Below, piece by piece: positions 9,194 to 18,767 of a stretch of DNA of 19,796 nucleotides. This stretch comes from Saccoglossus kowalevskii (lineage: Eukaryota > Hemichordata > Enteropneusta > Harrimaniidae): the NCBI RefSeq assembly GCF_000003605.2, contig NW_003158736.1:205944-225739 (forward strand). Reading direction: 5' to 3'. Below the pieces are notes generated by a model, which was not told where the DNA came from, made no database searches, and saw only the letters and a list, made by a program, of their open reading frames with translations. The position numbers were made by a program, and so were the translations under genes. Position 1 is the first letter of the stretch. Each line of letters starts with the position of its first letter.

Positions 9194-11119
9194 AAAGAAA
9201 AAGAGGCTGATGGCTCAAATTCCAGCTCTTTTTTGTGTCCTTCGATCTCAGCCGTATGCTGATTTTGCTACTGACTCAAGTACAATCAAGTTTAACAATT
9301 TTGTGTGGTGGTTTTTTTGTTTGAATGAGCAGTGAACAAAATTACCCGTACTATGAATTAATAAATGTTATGAGGCACTCTTGGTGAATATATTAAAAAT
9401 TAATAAATAATATGAATAAATTAAAATATTGTTATCTTTTTTAGATTTCAATAAGATTTCTAAATTATGTTTGTAATCTTTTGAAAAAATTGAATTCCAG
9501 CAGTTGAGTATCTTTTGCAGTGAAGAAATAGTTTCTGCTCATTCGCAACTTGTTGTTTTTCTATTAAAAACTGTTTTTATTTATATATTGTTCTGACTCA
9601 GTCTGTAATATCTGTGCGCTTATTCTTAGTTTTGTCGTGGCTAATCTATAAGTTTCAAATATGCATGACTGCCTATATGAGTATAATTTATTTCTGTGGG
9701 TATTTCAAATTCTTTGACATACTAGGTGTTATTGTGTTTCTTAAATATATCTTTTAGCTTTTTAAATATCTATTTATTTTCATTTTAAAAGTTCTTCTGA
9801 GAATTGTTTCAAATTCAGTAGGGTTTGCAAGAGTAATCATTTTTTTTTTTCTGTACTATGCTGGTATGGAATGGAAATTGTCCAGTTTTAAAATTTCTGT
9901 TAAATTTCCAGTCTATACCTGTCCATTCATATTTCATTCTCCTTCCAATCCTCCAATGTTTTTCAAAAATGTTTACAACTTTACCAATTCAATTTCTTTT
10001 TGTTTTGTGATTTGTTTTATGTATAGCAATTTTTGACATTTGAAAAACGTTTCTTTTGATGATTTTCAAAGTGTTGTTTCTAGCCATAGTTACCAACTCA
10101 GCAGTGGACCATTTTTCAGACTCTCTGCCTCAAAAGTACCATCCTACTCAGTGGGGGCAGTCATATATCACCTTCTAGTGAATGCAAACCACTCCCCTGT
10201 GTCCCCCCATGTACACCCTCACCCCTGTACACCCTCACCCCTGTTTACCCCCATCATTTTGATTAATGCCGTGGATACAAACAGCTATCGCACACGTTGT
10301 ATTAACTTTTTTTCCACCATAGTGAATTTTTGTCACTCTCCAAAAATTGAAGCTCTTTTCATAATTTTTTTTCATATTTTTTTTCAAAATCCCAATCAAT
10401 AATTGTAATAATAGTTGTAGCCAATGAGAAAACTAAATCGCTTAGGTATAAAATTAACAAAGAAATTGTATTTCATGAGACGGCCAAACTAATCCTTGAT
10501 GATAGTGACTAATCAGTGTCAGTAGTCATTACTGTGTTTGATTTGATTTAGCACTTGCTTTGACGTAAATGACAGAGGTGTGGAGGGTAAAAATAAGTCA
10601 TATGTTAATGATTCAGGATATGGTAAATGCCATCATTGGTTTACACGCATTTTTACAGTATTTTGTCTTGATAGTTTGATTTGATTTATGATTATATTAT
10701 AATTAAGTATATGTAACACATGTTTCTGTTCTTTGGTAATGTTTGCTTAACTAATTAATCATTTGTAGCTGGTAATGACCATTATTAGTTCTGTTATGTG
10801 CTCTTTAACCAGTCATGACATTTCATTCATTTAACCAATTTGGTGAATTTCAAATGAAGATATACCATGTTTATTTTCTAAATACTGTAAATTTGTTAAT
10901 TTTCACTATTCCGATATTTTTTCAGTTTATATGTTTACACAAATTTAATTTAGTGGGTTTTACTTATCAGTAAACATAGCAAATTTATTACCAACCACCA
11001 CCCAACAAAAAAAACAGAAATGTAAAAAAAAAAAAACATTTTTTTTGACTGGCTCTTCTTAACCAGTTTCTTTGCATGTAAAGAACTTAAATATCTGTGT
11101 CCTCAGATCTCAGCTGAGG

Positions 11120-11120
<1 letters not shown>
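9194..11120. other. Non-coding stretch with a small C-rich tandem repeat
   Basis: AT- and T-rich, no recognised gene. The open frame at 10040-10402 starts on a non-ATG codon and includes the C-rich tandem repeat, so I do not call it coding. Short homopolymers are frequent (T10 near 9840, A12 near 11026). A sequence near 10883 (ACTGTAAATTTGTTAATTTTCAC) resembles one end of the MITE at 6182-6385 and may be a decayed fragment. Confidence 0.55.
10210..10253. repeat. 16-bp C-rich tandem repeat, about 2.7 copies
   Basis: The unit TGTACACCCTCACCCC occurs at 10210-10225 and 10226-10241 and continues imperfectly (TGTTTACCCCCAT). It is a small, strand-asymmetric, C-rich tract. Confidence 0.8.

Positions 11121-11158
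<38 letters not shown>
11121..11158. repeat. (TA)19 microsatellite
   Basis: Uninterrupted TA dinucleotides over 38 bases. Immediately before it lies CCTCAGATCTCAGCTGAGG, with CCTCAG and CTGAGG able to pair. Confidence 0.97.
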
Positions 11159-11160
<2 letters not shown>

Positions 11161-11223
11161 AAGGTAGTCAATTATTCCAGGTGAGAGTGCTCGATACTAA
11201 ACTATGAGTTTGTAGAGCAGATT

Positions 11224-11317
11224 TACATACGTGGACAGAGAAATTAAGACACGACTACATGAGTAGAGTCAACTGTACTCATATAGTCGTGTCTTAATTT
11301 TTCTGTCTACGTATGTA
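11224..11317. repeat. 94-nt near-perfect hairpin (42-bp arms, 10-nt loop)
   Basis: The left arm 11224-11265 begins TACATACGTGGACAGAG. The right arm 11276-11317 ends GTCTACGTATGTA. 39 of 42 positions are complementary; in a plus-strand RNA two of the other three would be G-U pairs and one a C-A mismatch. The loop is 11266-11275. The arms contain AATTAAGACACGACTA. It lies between two TA microsatellites. It could be a small foldback transposon or a hairpin RNA precursor; nothing in the sequence decides this. Confidence 0.9.
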
Positions 11318-11321
11318 CATG

Positions 11322-11333
<12 letters not shown>

Positions 11334-11370
<37 letters not shown>
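11334..11370. repeat. TA microsatellite, about 18 copies
   Basis: Uninterrupted TA run of about 37 bases, preceded by TACATGTATATGTATATG, which is an impure extension of the same array. It produces a Tyr-Ile repeat in an open frame on the minus strand that I regard as spurious. Confidence 0.95.
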
Positions 11371-11371
<1 letters not shown>

Positions 11372-11373
<2 letters not shown>

Positions 11374-13832
11374 CTTGCAAGTTTGTGTCCTCGGGTATTT
11401 GTGCCCGCTTGTAAGGAGAACAATTGTTCTTCTGACATCTGACACTATTGTATCTCACGAACCTAGACAGAAATATACATAATGTCATAGTTGCCATTGA
11501 CGTTGATCGTAGATTAATCGATGATCACCACTAATGAAGTGGTTGATGCTTCAGGCCCGCAGACTTGACCTGACATTTGTTGATTAGAAATTCATCAGCA
11601 ACCCCCCCAGTATAGGTGTGCTTTTATGTTAATGGAGAGGTCAGAGCCACTGGCAAACAGTTACACACTTACTCATTCACTTGGCAGTGTTCACAAAATT
11701 TCTCACATTTTCACTTTTCTCATAACAACAAAAAAACATCAGAATAGACAACAGTGACTTCCATGTCTGGAAATAAATTGTTTCTCCAGTACAGTATAGT
11801 ATTTTACATGGAAATAGCCATTGTGTGTTCGATTGCACGACTTAAAAGAATTCAACATGTTCATTTAAGTTTTTTTTTTAAATGTTTGAAAGCACTGTCC
11901 ATATGGAATAAATAAATCAATCAATGACATTTAAATAAAATTACACACAATAAAATTAAATGTTTTAGAAGAAGAATCGATATTATATTTCCGATGGAAG
12001 TTTAAATCATTTATTTGTGTATCTGGTTGATTTTGTTCCCTTTGGCATTCAGTCATACAAATAAACATTATTTCATTTAAAAAAAAATAAGGTGCTAATT
12101 TTTTTATGTACCGCATAAAGTTTAACAATTGTAAAAACATAAAATTTGTGTCTAAGAATGTTGTTTTAAATCTTCTTTTAGTTAATTTGTGCATGTTGTT
12201 TTTTAGTTGTTTTTTTTTTTGAATATTGTTCATTTACTTTTTTTCAACATTTTTGTTCTGGATATTTATAAAGGTTCTCCCTAAGTTGAATCCATCAGTA
12301 AATGAATCTATATTTCAGAAATGTACTGTATTAAATAAAGCAAAAAAAAATATAAAGTTGTTTTTTTCGAGATTGTCAATATTGAAAATCACATTTTATG
12401 AAGACAAATTACTGTTTAGTATTGTTGCTAAGCAACCAGCCAAGGTGATATGTAATGATACCATTGATCGTTCCTCTCCCTGCCAGGCATTTTTTCTCAA
12501 TAACCTTTATAAGTTTTGCTCTTGTGTATGCAAATTATGGAATCTTTAATTATTGATGTAAACTGTTTCATTTGTTATTGCGGCGTTTTTCTCAGGTGTC
12601 AAAATAACCTGAGTCACATAAGCCAATGTCTAAATAAAAATTTATTATGTCAGCTAGGTGGCCAACTTCAGACTTTTAACGTCACTGATGTCTCGTCCGA
12701 TTTAGTGTGTGAATAAAATGTTTGTATAAGTGTAAACTGCGTGGATTTTATTGCCAATGAAATCATATTTTATATTTGGAACCTTATTTCTATATCCAAT
12801 TTGTCATTATGGCAGATCACGGCTATTCAACCTCTAATAAATAGGAGTGAATATTTTATCCCAATTTTTTGTTTCAAAAATGTAGTTATTGATTTTATAC
12901 AAATGTCATCAATGTTTTAAATTTTTCACAAGTACAAATTACTTTTGGAATAATTCTTGTCGAAATATTATTTCACGAAAAATAAATTATATTTATTAGG
13001 ATTTCCCTTAAAATTCGTGTCACCCATGAATATCCATCTTATGGGACCAAGCAAAATTTTGAGATAGGGTGAAAACCTGTTACCATAGAAACCAGTTTTA
13101 ACTTGCACAAAAATCATCATTTTCATGATGGTTTGATCCTTGTCTTGTGAAAATAGAAGTTCGGTGACCGTATATTTTTATCCGGGTTTTGTGAGCAGCA
13201 CCATTAAACGAAACCATATTGCAGAATTTAAGGAATTCGTTTGTTTTAATGCTTTGAGCTTACTTTATTGTGCTGGGATCAGGTGTCTACGAGAGACAAA
13301 CACGTAGCGTATACGTCACGTGTTAATGAATTATACTCAGTCAGTTATCACCTTGTTTGACTCTATGGCAACCTCCGTATCTAGGGTGTGTGTTTGACTC
13401 CTATTAGTTAATACCAGTGTGACTTGATGAACTTCTGAGCATGTCCCCGTATCATTACCTATGCTGGCAGTATTCGGTGTTCTTTTGCTTATGTAAATAT
13501 AATCTAAAATACTGGTAGCTCAACTTGTAATACACACCTAGGGGTTGTAGTGAAAACGATCCATACGTTGACGTGAATGCATCAATAATGGACAACACCA
13601 TACCCGGTGAATTCGAGAACGCGTGGAAATATTCTTTAATTAATTTGTATAAATTTATAAACTCTTTGCAGACTAAGTAACAACAAGTATTAATCATATA
13701 CGAAATTGAACATTAATAAATATTATAATTATATTTTTTTCAGATAAATTGCTAGGCCAGTATTGAATCTATCACATAGGTCAAAAGTCATAGTGTATTG
13801 CTGATTCTGTTTATAAATTATATTTACTGACA
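11372..13832. other. Non-coding stretch
   Basis: AT-rich, no recognised gene. Open frames of 66-107 codons at 11931-12716 and 13455-13697 have low-complexity K, N, F and I-rich composition and no family motif. A quasi-palindrome with CACGTG lies at 13299-13324. Confidence 0.55.
13299..13324. repeat. 26-bp quasi-palindrome containing an E-box (CACGTG)
   Basis: AACACGT, two bases, CGTATACG, two bases, ACGTGTT: the 22 outer and central bases are self-complementary, and only the two 2-base spacers are not. CACGTG at 13317-13322 is the canonical bHLH E-box. Three of its dinucleotides are CpG in an otherwise CpG-poor context. Whether it binds anything is inference. Confidence 0.5.
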
Positions 13833-14758
13833 TTAAGGTAGAGATGCAGGTTCGTGGGCACTTTGGAGTGAATTTTTTTTTTTTTCTTTTTATTATCTAA
13901 ACAGTCTTGGCTATAGACTGTTAAAATGTTGTAGAATTGTGAATAGTGGAACATACTCAAAAAACGATTTTTAATCAAGATAACAGTTGCAAACATTATC
14001 TCTTTTGAGTGCTTAGCAAGATTTAGCAAGGCTATACATAAATAATAAAAAAGAAACATGGTCATAAAAAGAAATGACGGGTTCTCCATATTATGCACTA
14101 TATTTAACGTTTAACAAAACGATAATACATTTAAATTTGTAACTGTTACAGCCATTTTAATTATGAGCATTAGCAAACTTCTCACTGAGTGAATTGTTAT
14201 GCAAATTAGCAATTATCTCAGCTTCTTTTTAGTGCACATCCCAGAACTTTAAAAAAAAATAGCTCCTAGACGCTTTGACCTTTTGTTTTGAAATTTTCAC
14301 AAATGATTGACAATGTGTTTATCTTCAAAACGCCGTCGGGGCATTGTTTTTGGTTGAGCAGTGTTACAACAATCGTACAGACAACTAGCCTGGGTGTTAA
14401 TTTATGCATAAACTTGAAGTAGTGAAATTTGGGCTGCTGCCCTTGAAAATTGACAACTGGTAGACAGTTTTCAAGACGGCACTTTTTTCATAGTAAACAG
14501 ATGTACTCATAAACCAATTTTGACAGGAAACAGAAACATGGTTTAGGAGCTATTTTTTTTTAAATCACTTTTGACCAAAAAAGCACATTTTTGTGCATAT
14601 TTCAAACTACAGTGTCCATAAAAAAAAAATACTAACAAAATTTTAAAATTTGTACAATAAGCTTTCCGAAAACATAGTTTTGTGGACAAGGGAGGTCATC
14701 TTGGTTTCCTAATTAACTAATTAAAATACCTGTCAGGTAAACTGCATCTCTACCTTAA
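13833..14758. mobile_element. 926-bp TTAA-flanked inverted-repeat element, non-autonomous
   Basis: TTAAGGTAGAGATGCAG at 13833-13849 is repeated as its exact complement at 14742-14758. The outermost TTAA on each side fits a target site duplication, leaving a 13-bp terminal inverted repeat GGTAGAGATGCAG. A second inverted pair lies inside: AATAGCTCCTA near 14258-14268 and TAGGAGCTATT near 14544-14554, each extended by an A or T run. No transposase is visible; the 95-codon minus-strand open frame at 13811-14098 spills outside the element and is F-, L- and K-rich. TTAA targeting is typical of piggyBac elements, but the family is not established. Confidence 0.78.
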
Positions 14759-15689
14759 AACGAAAAAAAAAAAACTGACTTAACTTAATTATGTAAATTG
14801 GGTTTTTCTAGTCTGGTTTATTATCTTACACATCATAATGATTTTGAGGTAAAAAGATCACATATACAAGTTATTTTGTCTTCTAAAGAGTAAGAGGACT
14901 ACTGCCATTTTGCTCAGGCACCTGTTGTTACCCAGGATGCAATGCTTCAAATATTTAGCCTGTTCGTTTTGATCGCTATGGTGATACATTCTGAAGTTCA
15001 TTTTAACCCAATTAGCTGAAAATCATATATGTAATTAAAATTTTAATTGATAATATTAATGACTTTAATTCAATGTTCTAGGTCATAAGATCACTATTCA
15101 AAACAAAAACTAAAAAATATTATATTTCTGTGTAGCATAGCTCATATATTATAAATCAGTAGGTAGAAATATGAGATCAGCTGTTACTAATTCAACACAA
15201 ACAATTATTTTATCCACTGCAGCAGTACATCAAACAATGTATTATGCTTCGTAATTTATATCTTTTTCTGCTTTTTTCTTTGTTATGGAATTTGATTAAT
15301 TATGATGCATACTTATTAACTTGTCATCCCAGACAAATATGTTTTATTATTTCTGTAAATGGCAATCAGGTGACTGTTTATTTTCATTAATAATCATCCG
15401 TGTTTAGCTCATAGAACTTGTTCTTTGTTCTCTTCTTCTCCTGCTTGTATAATTTGGATAAATTTTTGCGTTACAGTAAATATTGGGTTTGATGTATTTT
15501 GTGGTAGGTGTGAACATGTTTTGTGTGTATGTCTGAACCTGGATCAGTGTAATGGTAATTGTTTTGTATCATGACTGTCCTCCTATCATATATGTTATTC
15601 TGTCAGCTCTGGGCTGACCCCAATGTTGCATTGATGGTACTGAGCCTCGGCTTTTTCTCTGCCTTCATTGGTTTATGGCACCCTCGTCC
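14759..15689. other. Non-coding stretch between TTAA element and 36-bp repeat
   Basis: AT-rich. A short open stretch at 14926-15018, after a weak acceptor-like CAG, reads APVVTQDAMLQIF then a hydrophobic run and stops; I do not recognise it. Nothing else is seen. Confidence 0.5.
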
Positions 15690-16100
15690 AGGGTATCTCT
15701 TGGTCATAGTATGTGGCAATCTCATCCTTGCGCATAGTTTGTAGTACGTTACTCCGACCTTGGAGCTGGGTCATACTCTGTAGCGCCCTCACTCAGGGGA
15801 TGGTCCATAGTTTGTGGCATCCTCACTGTGAGGCAGGTTCATGTTCTGTGAAACACTCACCCAGGAACTGGGCCATAGCGTGGAGCACTTTCACCCAGTG
15901 ACTGGACCATAGCCTGGGTTGGGCACAATCACCCAGTGGATGGGTCATATTTTGTGGTACGCCTTTCACTGGGCCATAGTCTGTGACACGTACACTCACT
16001 TATGAGACTGGGTCATATTCTGTGGTGCCCTCACCTAGGGGATTGGCCATACTCTGTGGCACCATTTCACATAAGACCTGGATCATACTCGGTGAACTCC
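15690..16100. repeat. Degenerate ~36-bp tandem repeat, about 12 units
   Basis: A theme GGTCATACTCTGTGGCACC followed by CTCACCCAGGGA-like sequence recurs with CATA anchors near 15704, 15734, 15770, 15803, 15838, 15872, 15907, 15946, 15974, 16012, 16047 and 16083. Spacing ranges from about 28 to 38 bases. Units are strongly diverged and carry small indels, so this is an old array that is no longer homogenised. The 61- and 62-codon open frames at 15559-15901 overlap it and are not credible genes. Confidence 0.8.
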
Positions 16101-17350
16101 TAATCTTCATATTTGCATAACTTGCATATTTCTGTACAATATTTAGCAGTATTTAATACATTAAATAAATGTTAAACATATAATTATATTGATGTGGCTT
16201 GACGGCAAATCTAAAAGAGGCAGTTCCACAAAAGGGGTCATCAAAAGGGGACAAGCTTACCATAGTCACAATAGACAATTTTTCATTACGTTAAAAATAC
16301 ACACTCTGTCAGTGTAACAGGTATATCATTGTCACACCCTGCATTGTGTTATCTATCCCGATATTGCTGCTACGTAGCCTCACAGATGCTGTAGGCATCT
16401 CATCTAGAAAAACATTGAATATATCGATGTATTTTTTTTTTTACACATCTGCAACCTTCTGTATCTTAGCAAACTGCCCTCACAGTAACCATTGTGCTTG
16501 TACTATTATTGTTAAGTATAATCTATCAGTATAGAAACAACTTTACGCGTCATGTTGTCCTCTTTTACCTACATGAATTGTTAGCATCACCAAATGTTTT
16601 TTTTACCATTTTTTTAATCACATTCAAAATTTTCTGCAAGATGAGGTGTATTTTAACATTTTGCTTGACAGTGATTTTACCCGCAGAGTAAGCATTTTTA
16701 TTTCGATGACAACAGTCAGAACCCCCGAACTTTTTTCTATTTTTTTTTTTTTTAATATTACCATTTACTAATGTTTCACCATTAGTAAATTACATAGATG
16801 CAGCATCATGTTGATTGGTGTTGCATTACATCAACTACTACTAGTTCATCAGCATAAGTCTTCATTATAGGATAGCACATTACAATTGCAATTGACGGAG
16901 AGATGGCCACACATCGCTGTCATGTAGTCCCAAACATGAATATGACTTCTGTGGCAAAAATGCACTATACTTGCAATTTGCACACACAAAAAGAAAAGAA
17001 AAAAAGTCTTCATTGTACTAGAGTAATCCCCAATCTTGGTCCTAATTTAGCCATGTATAGTCACTATTATTTCTGTTATATTAAAAAAGATTATTTGGAG
17101 GAGCTGGAAGTTTTTAGATGACTTGTTGACTGTTTGAGCAGTTTGTGGATAGATATACCTGGACTAATTATTCGGGGGGGGGGGGCCTAAAGTGCTTAAA
17201 TAATAACAGTAGGCTACTGGCTGTCATAGGACATGATATAATGTTTGAGGCTCAAAAAGCAGGTCTAAATCTGTGTTTAATCTGAAATAATCAGGAGTTT
17301 CAAAACTTGTCATACAGCATGCCCACCCTCCCATGTCTGAAAAACACTAA
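16101..17350. other. Non-coding stretch with simple repeats and a hairpin
   Basis: AT-rich, no recognised gene. It holds a T13 run near 16741-16753, a perfect 11-bp-stem hairpin at 16763-16790 and a G12 run at 17174-17185. The short open frames at 16346-16691 and 16903-17121 show no motif. Confidence 0.55.
16763..16790. repeat. Hairpin, perfect 11-bp stem, 6-nt loop
   Basis: ATTTACTAATG at 16763-16773 and CATTAGTAAAT at 16780-16790 are exact complements around TTTCAC. No T tract follows and the context is eukaryotic, so this is not a bacterial-type terminator. Confidence 0.85.
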
Positions 17351-17545
17351 GTCACCCTCACTGGACTGTGTAAATGTAGGGGCTCGAAGACCATGTCTAA
17401 AAAAAAAACTACTCCATGTCACCTGCATTAGACTGTTGTTGTAGAGGCTCAATGATCTAGTCTGAAATACCTACTGCAAATCACACCCACTGGACTGTTG
17501 ATGTAGATAGAAGCTTGAAGATCAGCTTTGAATGAAAATATTGAA
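17351..17545. repeat. Degenerate ~66-bp tandem repeat, three units
   Basis: Three diverged units begin near 17351, 17418 and 17481. The shared order is: CAC-CTCACTGGACTGT, then TGTAGAGGCTCGAAGACC, then GTCTGAAA and ACTAC/ACTGC. A weaker partial unit (GAGGCTCAAAAAGCAGGTCT) may lie near 17248. Confidence 0.65.
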
Positions 17546-18767
17546 AATTGCAGTAGGTAATCATAATCCTACTCTATGTCATATTATCAGTGGAATTTGC
17601 ACCAAGTTCCAGGAATTACAGGTTACCGGTACCACACTTGGAGAGTAATGATGGAGAAATTGCGACATCAACATTGCAGTACTACATGAGCAGCTGTTCC
17701 CAGAAGTGACATTGACCGCATTGCTTGAAATGACGAAAACAATTCATTAAATGGATTTAATCCATGAATATTCCAAGCCCAGGTATCCTTTAGAAAGAAA
17801 AGATAAACAGTTTTCAACAAGTTCTTGTCTGGAAATACAATCATCATCATTAGACTGTGACTATGTGAAAATAGTATTTATTAAATTGCATTCCTTGCAC
17901 TGACTGTCTCACTACTATTCTTATTTTCTATTTATGTAAGTCACCATAACGCCCAGTTAATATCTTGTAAACTGTGATTTACAGCACAGGAGCTAGACTC
18001 GATTAGTCCCCTATTCCATTTGTATATTTTTGTTTGTACTTTTTTTGTTTGTTTGGAATAAACTTCTATAAGTACATGTGGATATCCATCTACGAATACT
18101 TGGCTTGGACTGTATTGAAGTTGGCTCCTAAACTGGATGCATCAGAGGGAATACCTTGCTAAATGATTGGTTATACCAGTAGCTTTGATTCTAAAAACTA
18201 GACTACAATGCAGCCATTGTCAATGGATTAATGATGAGTATTCCTCGGACCAGATCCTGTTCTACATTACTGGGATGTGACAAAAGATATTCCTAGACAA
18301 GGTCCTGTTTGGTATGTCATCATTTCTTGTCTGTGAAAAAAAGACCTTTCCAGACAAAGTCAGGAAATATGTGCCGCTATGTGACAATGTGTTATGTTGA
18401 TATCACTCCGATACCAGTAACCACAACAAAGCTATACAAAATATATGAACATAAATATTATTATGGTGGACGTCTCTCTTACAACATCTGGTGTTCTTTT
18501 CTTAAGTATGTTTTACCTTCAAAGAGCCACACCTGCCGATAAAAACAATTTCCTTGAGGAGAATTGTTTTAAAAGCATTTGTTTTTTGTCCTGAAGCCAT
18601 TTATAGGTTTTAATTTGTCACCCAATGCAATTAGTTATTAGCCCAATGGGTGACATTCGTTTTTTCAGCTCAGAATAATACTGTTTCTTGTTTTGTCAGG
18701 CATTTTTTTTTCTTACACAGTGTTCAATAGCTGTTGTTGCTAAAGAAATGACATATAATTAGTGTGG
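17546..18767. other. Non-coding stretch before the terminal minisatellite
   Basis: No recognised gene. The 77-codon frame at 18309-18542 starts on a non-canonical codon or low-context ATG and has no motif. A weak repeat pairs 18241-18262 with 18290-18311 (ATTCCT..AC..GxTCCTGTT). A 12-bp-stem hairpin lies at 18616-18655, and an AATAAA at 18057 has no gene to serve. Confidence 0.55.
18616..18655. repeat. Hairpin, 12-bp stem with one mismatch, 16-nt loop
   Basis: TGTCACCCAATG at 18616-18627 pairs with CAATGGGTGACA at 18644-18655, 11 of 12 positions. Confidence 0.8.

Noticed and set aside
8313-9335. 340-codon open frame with RHSKLGSI repeats, and the long minus-strand frame with GVPNRPKL repeats
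   Set aside because: Five of six frames are open across the 24-bp array because the unit length is a multiple of three. The flanking non-repeat parts are short and match nothing known.
11294-11497. Minus-strand frame with a Tyr-Ile repeat
   Set aside because: It is translated TA microsatellite.
14809-14850. Possible ZNG1 exon start (TTCTAG followed by S-G-L-L-S)
   Set aside because: The frame stops within a few codons and nothing after it resembles the family.
15559-15901. Two hydrophobic 61-62 codon frames
   Set aside because: They overlap the degenerate 36-bp repeat and carry no domain.
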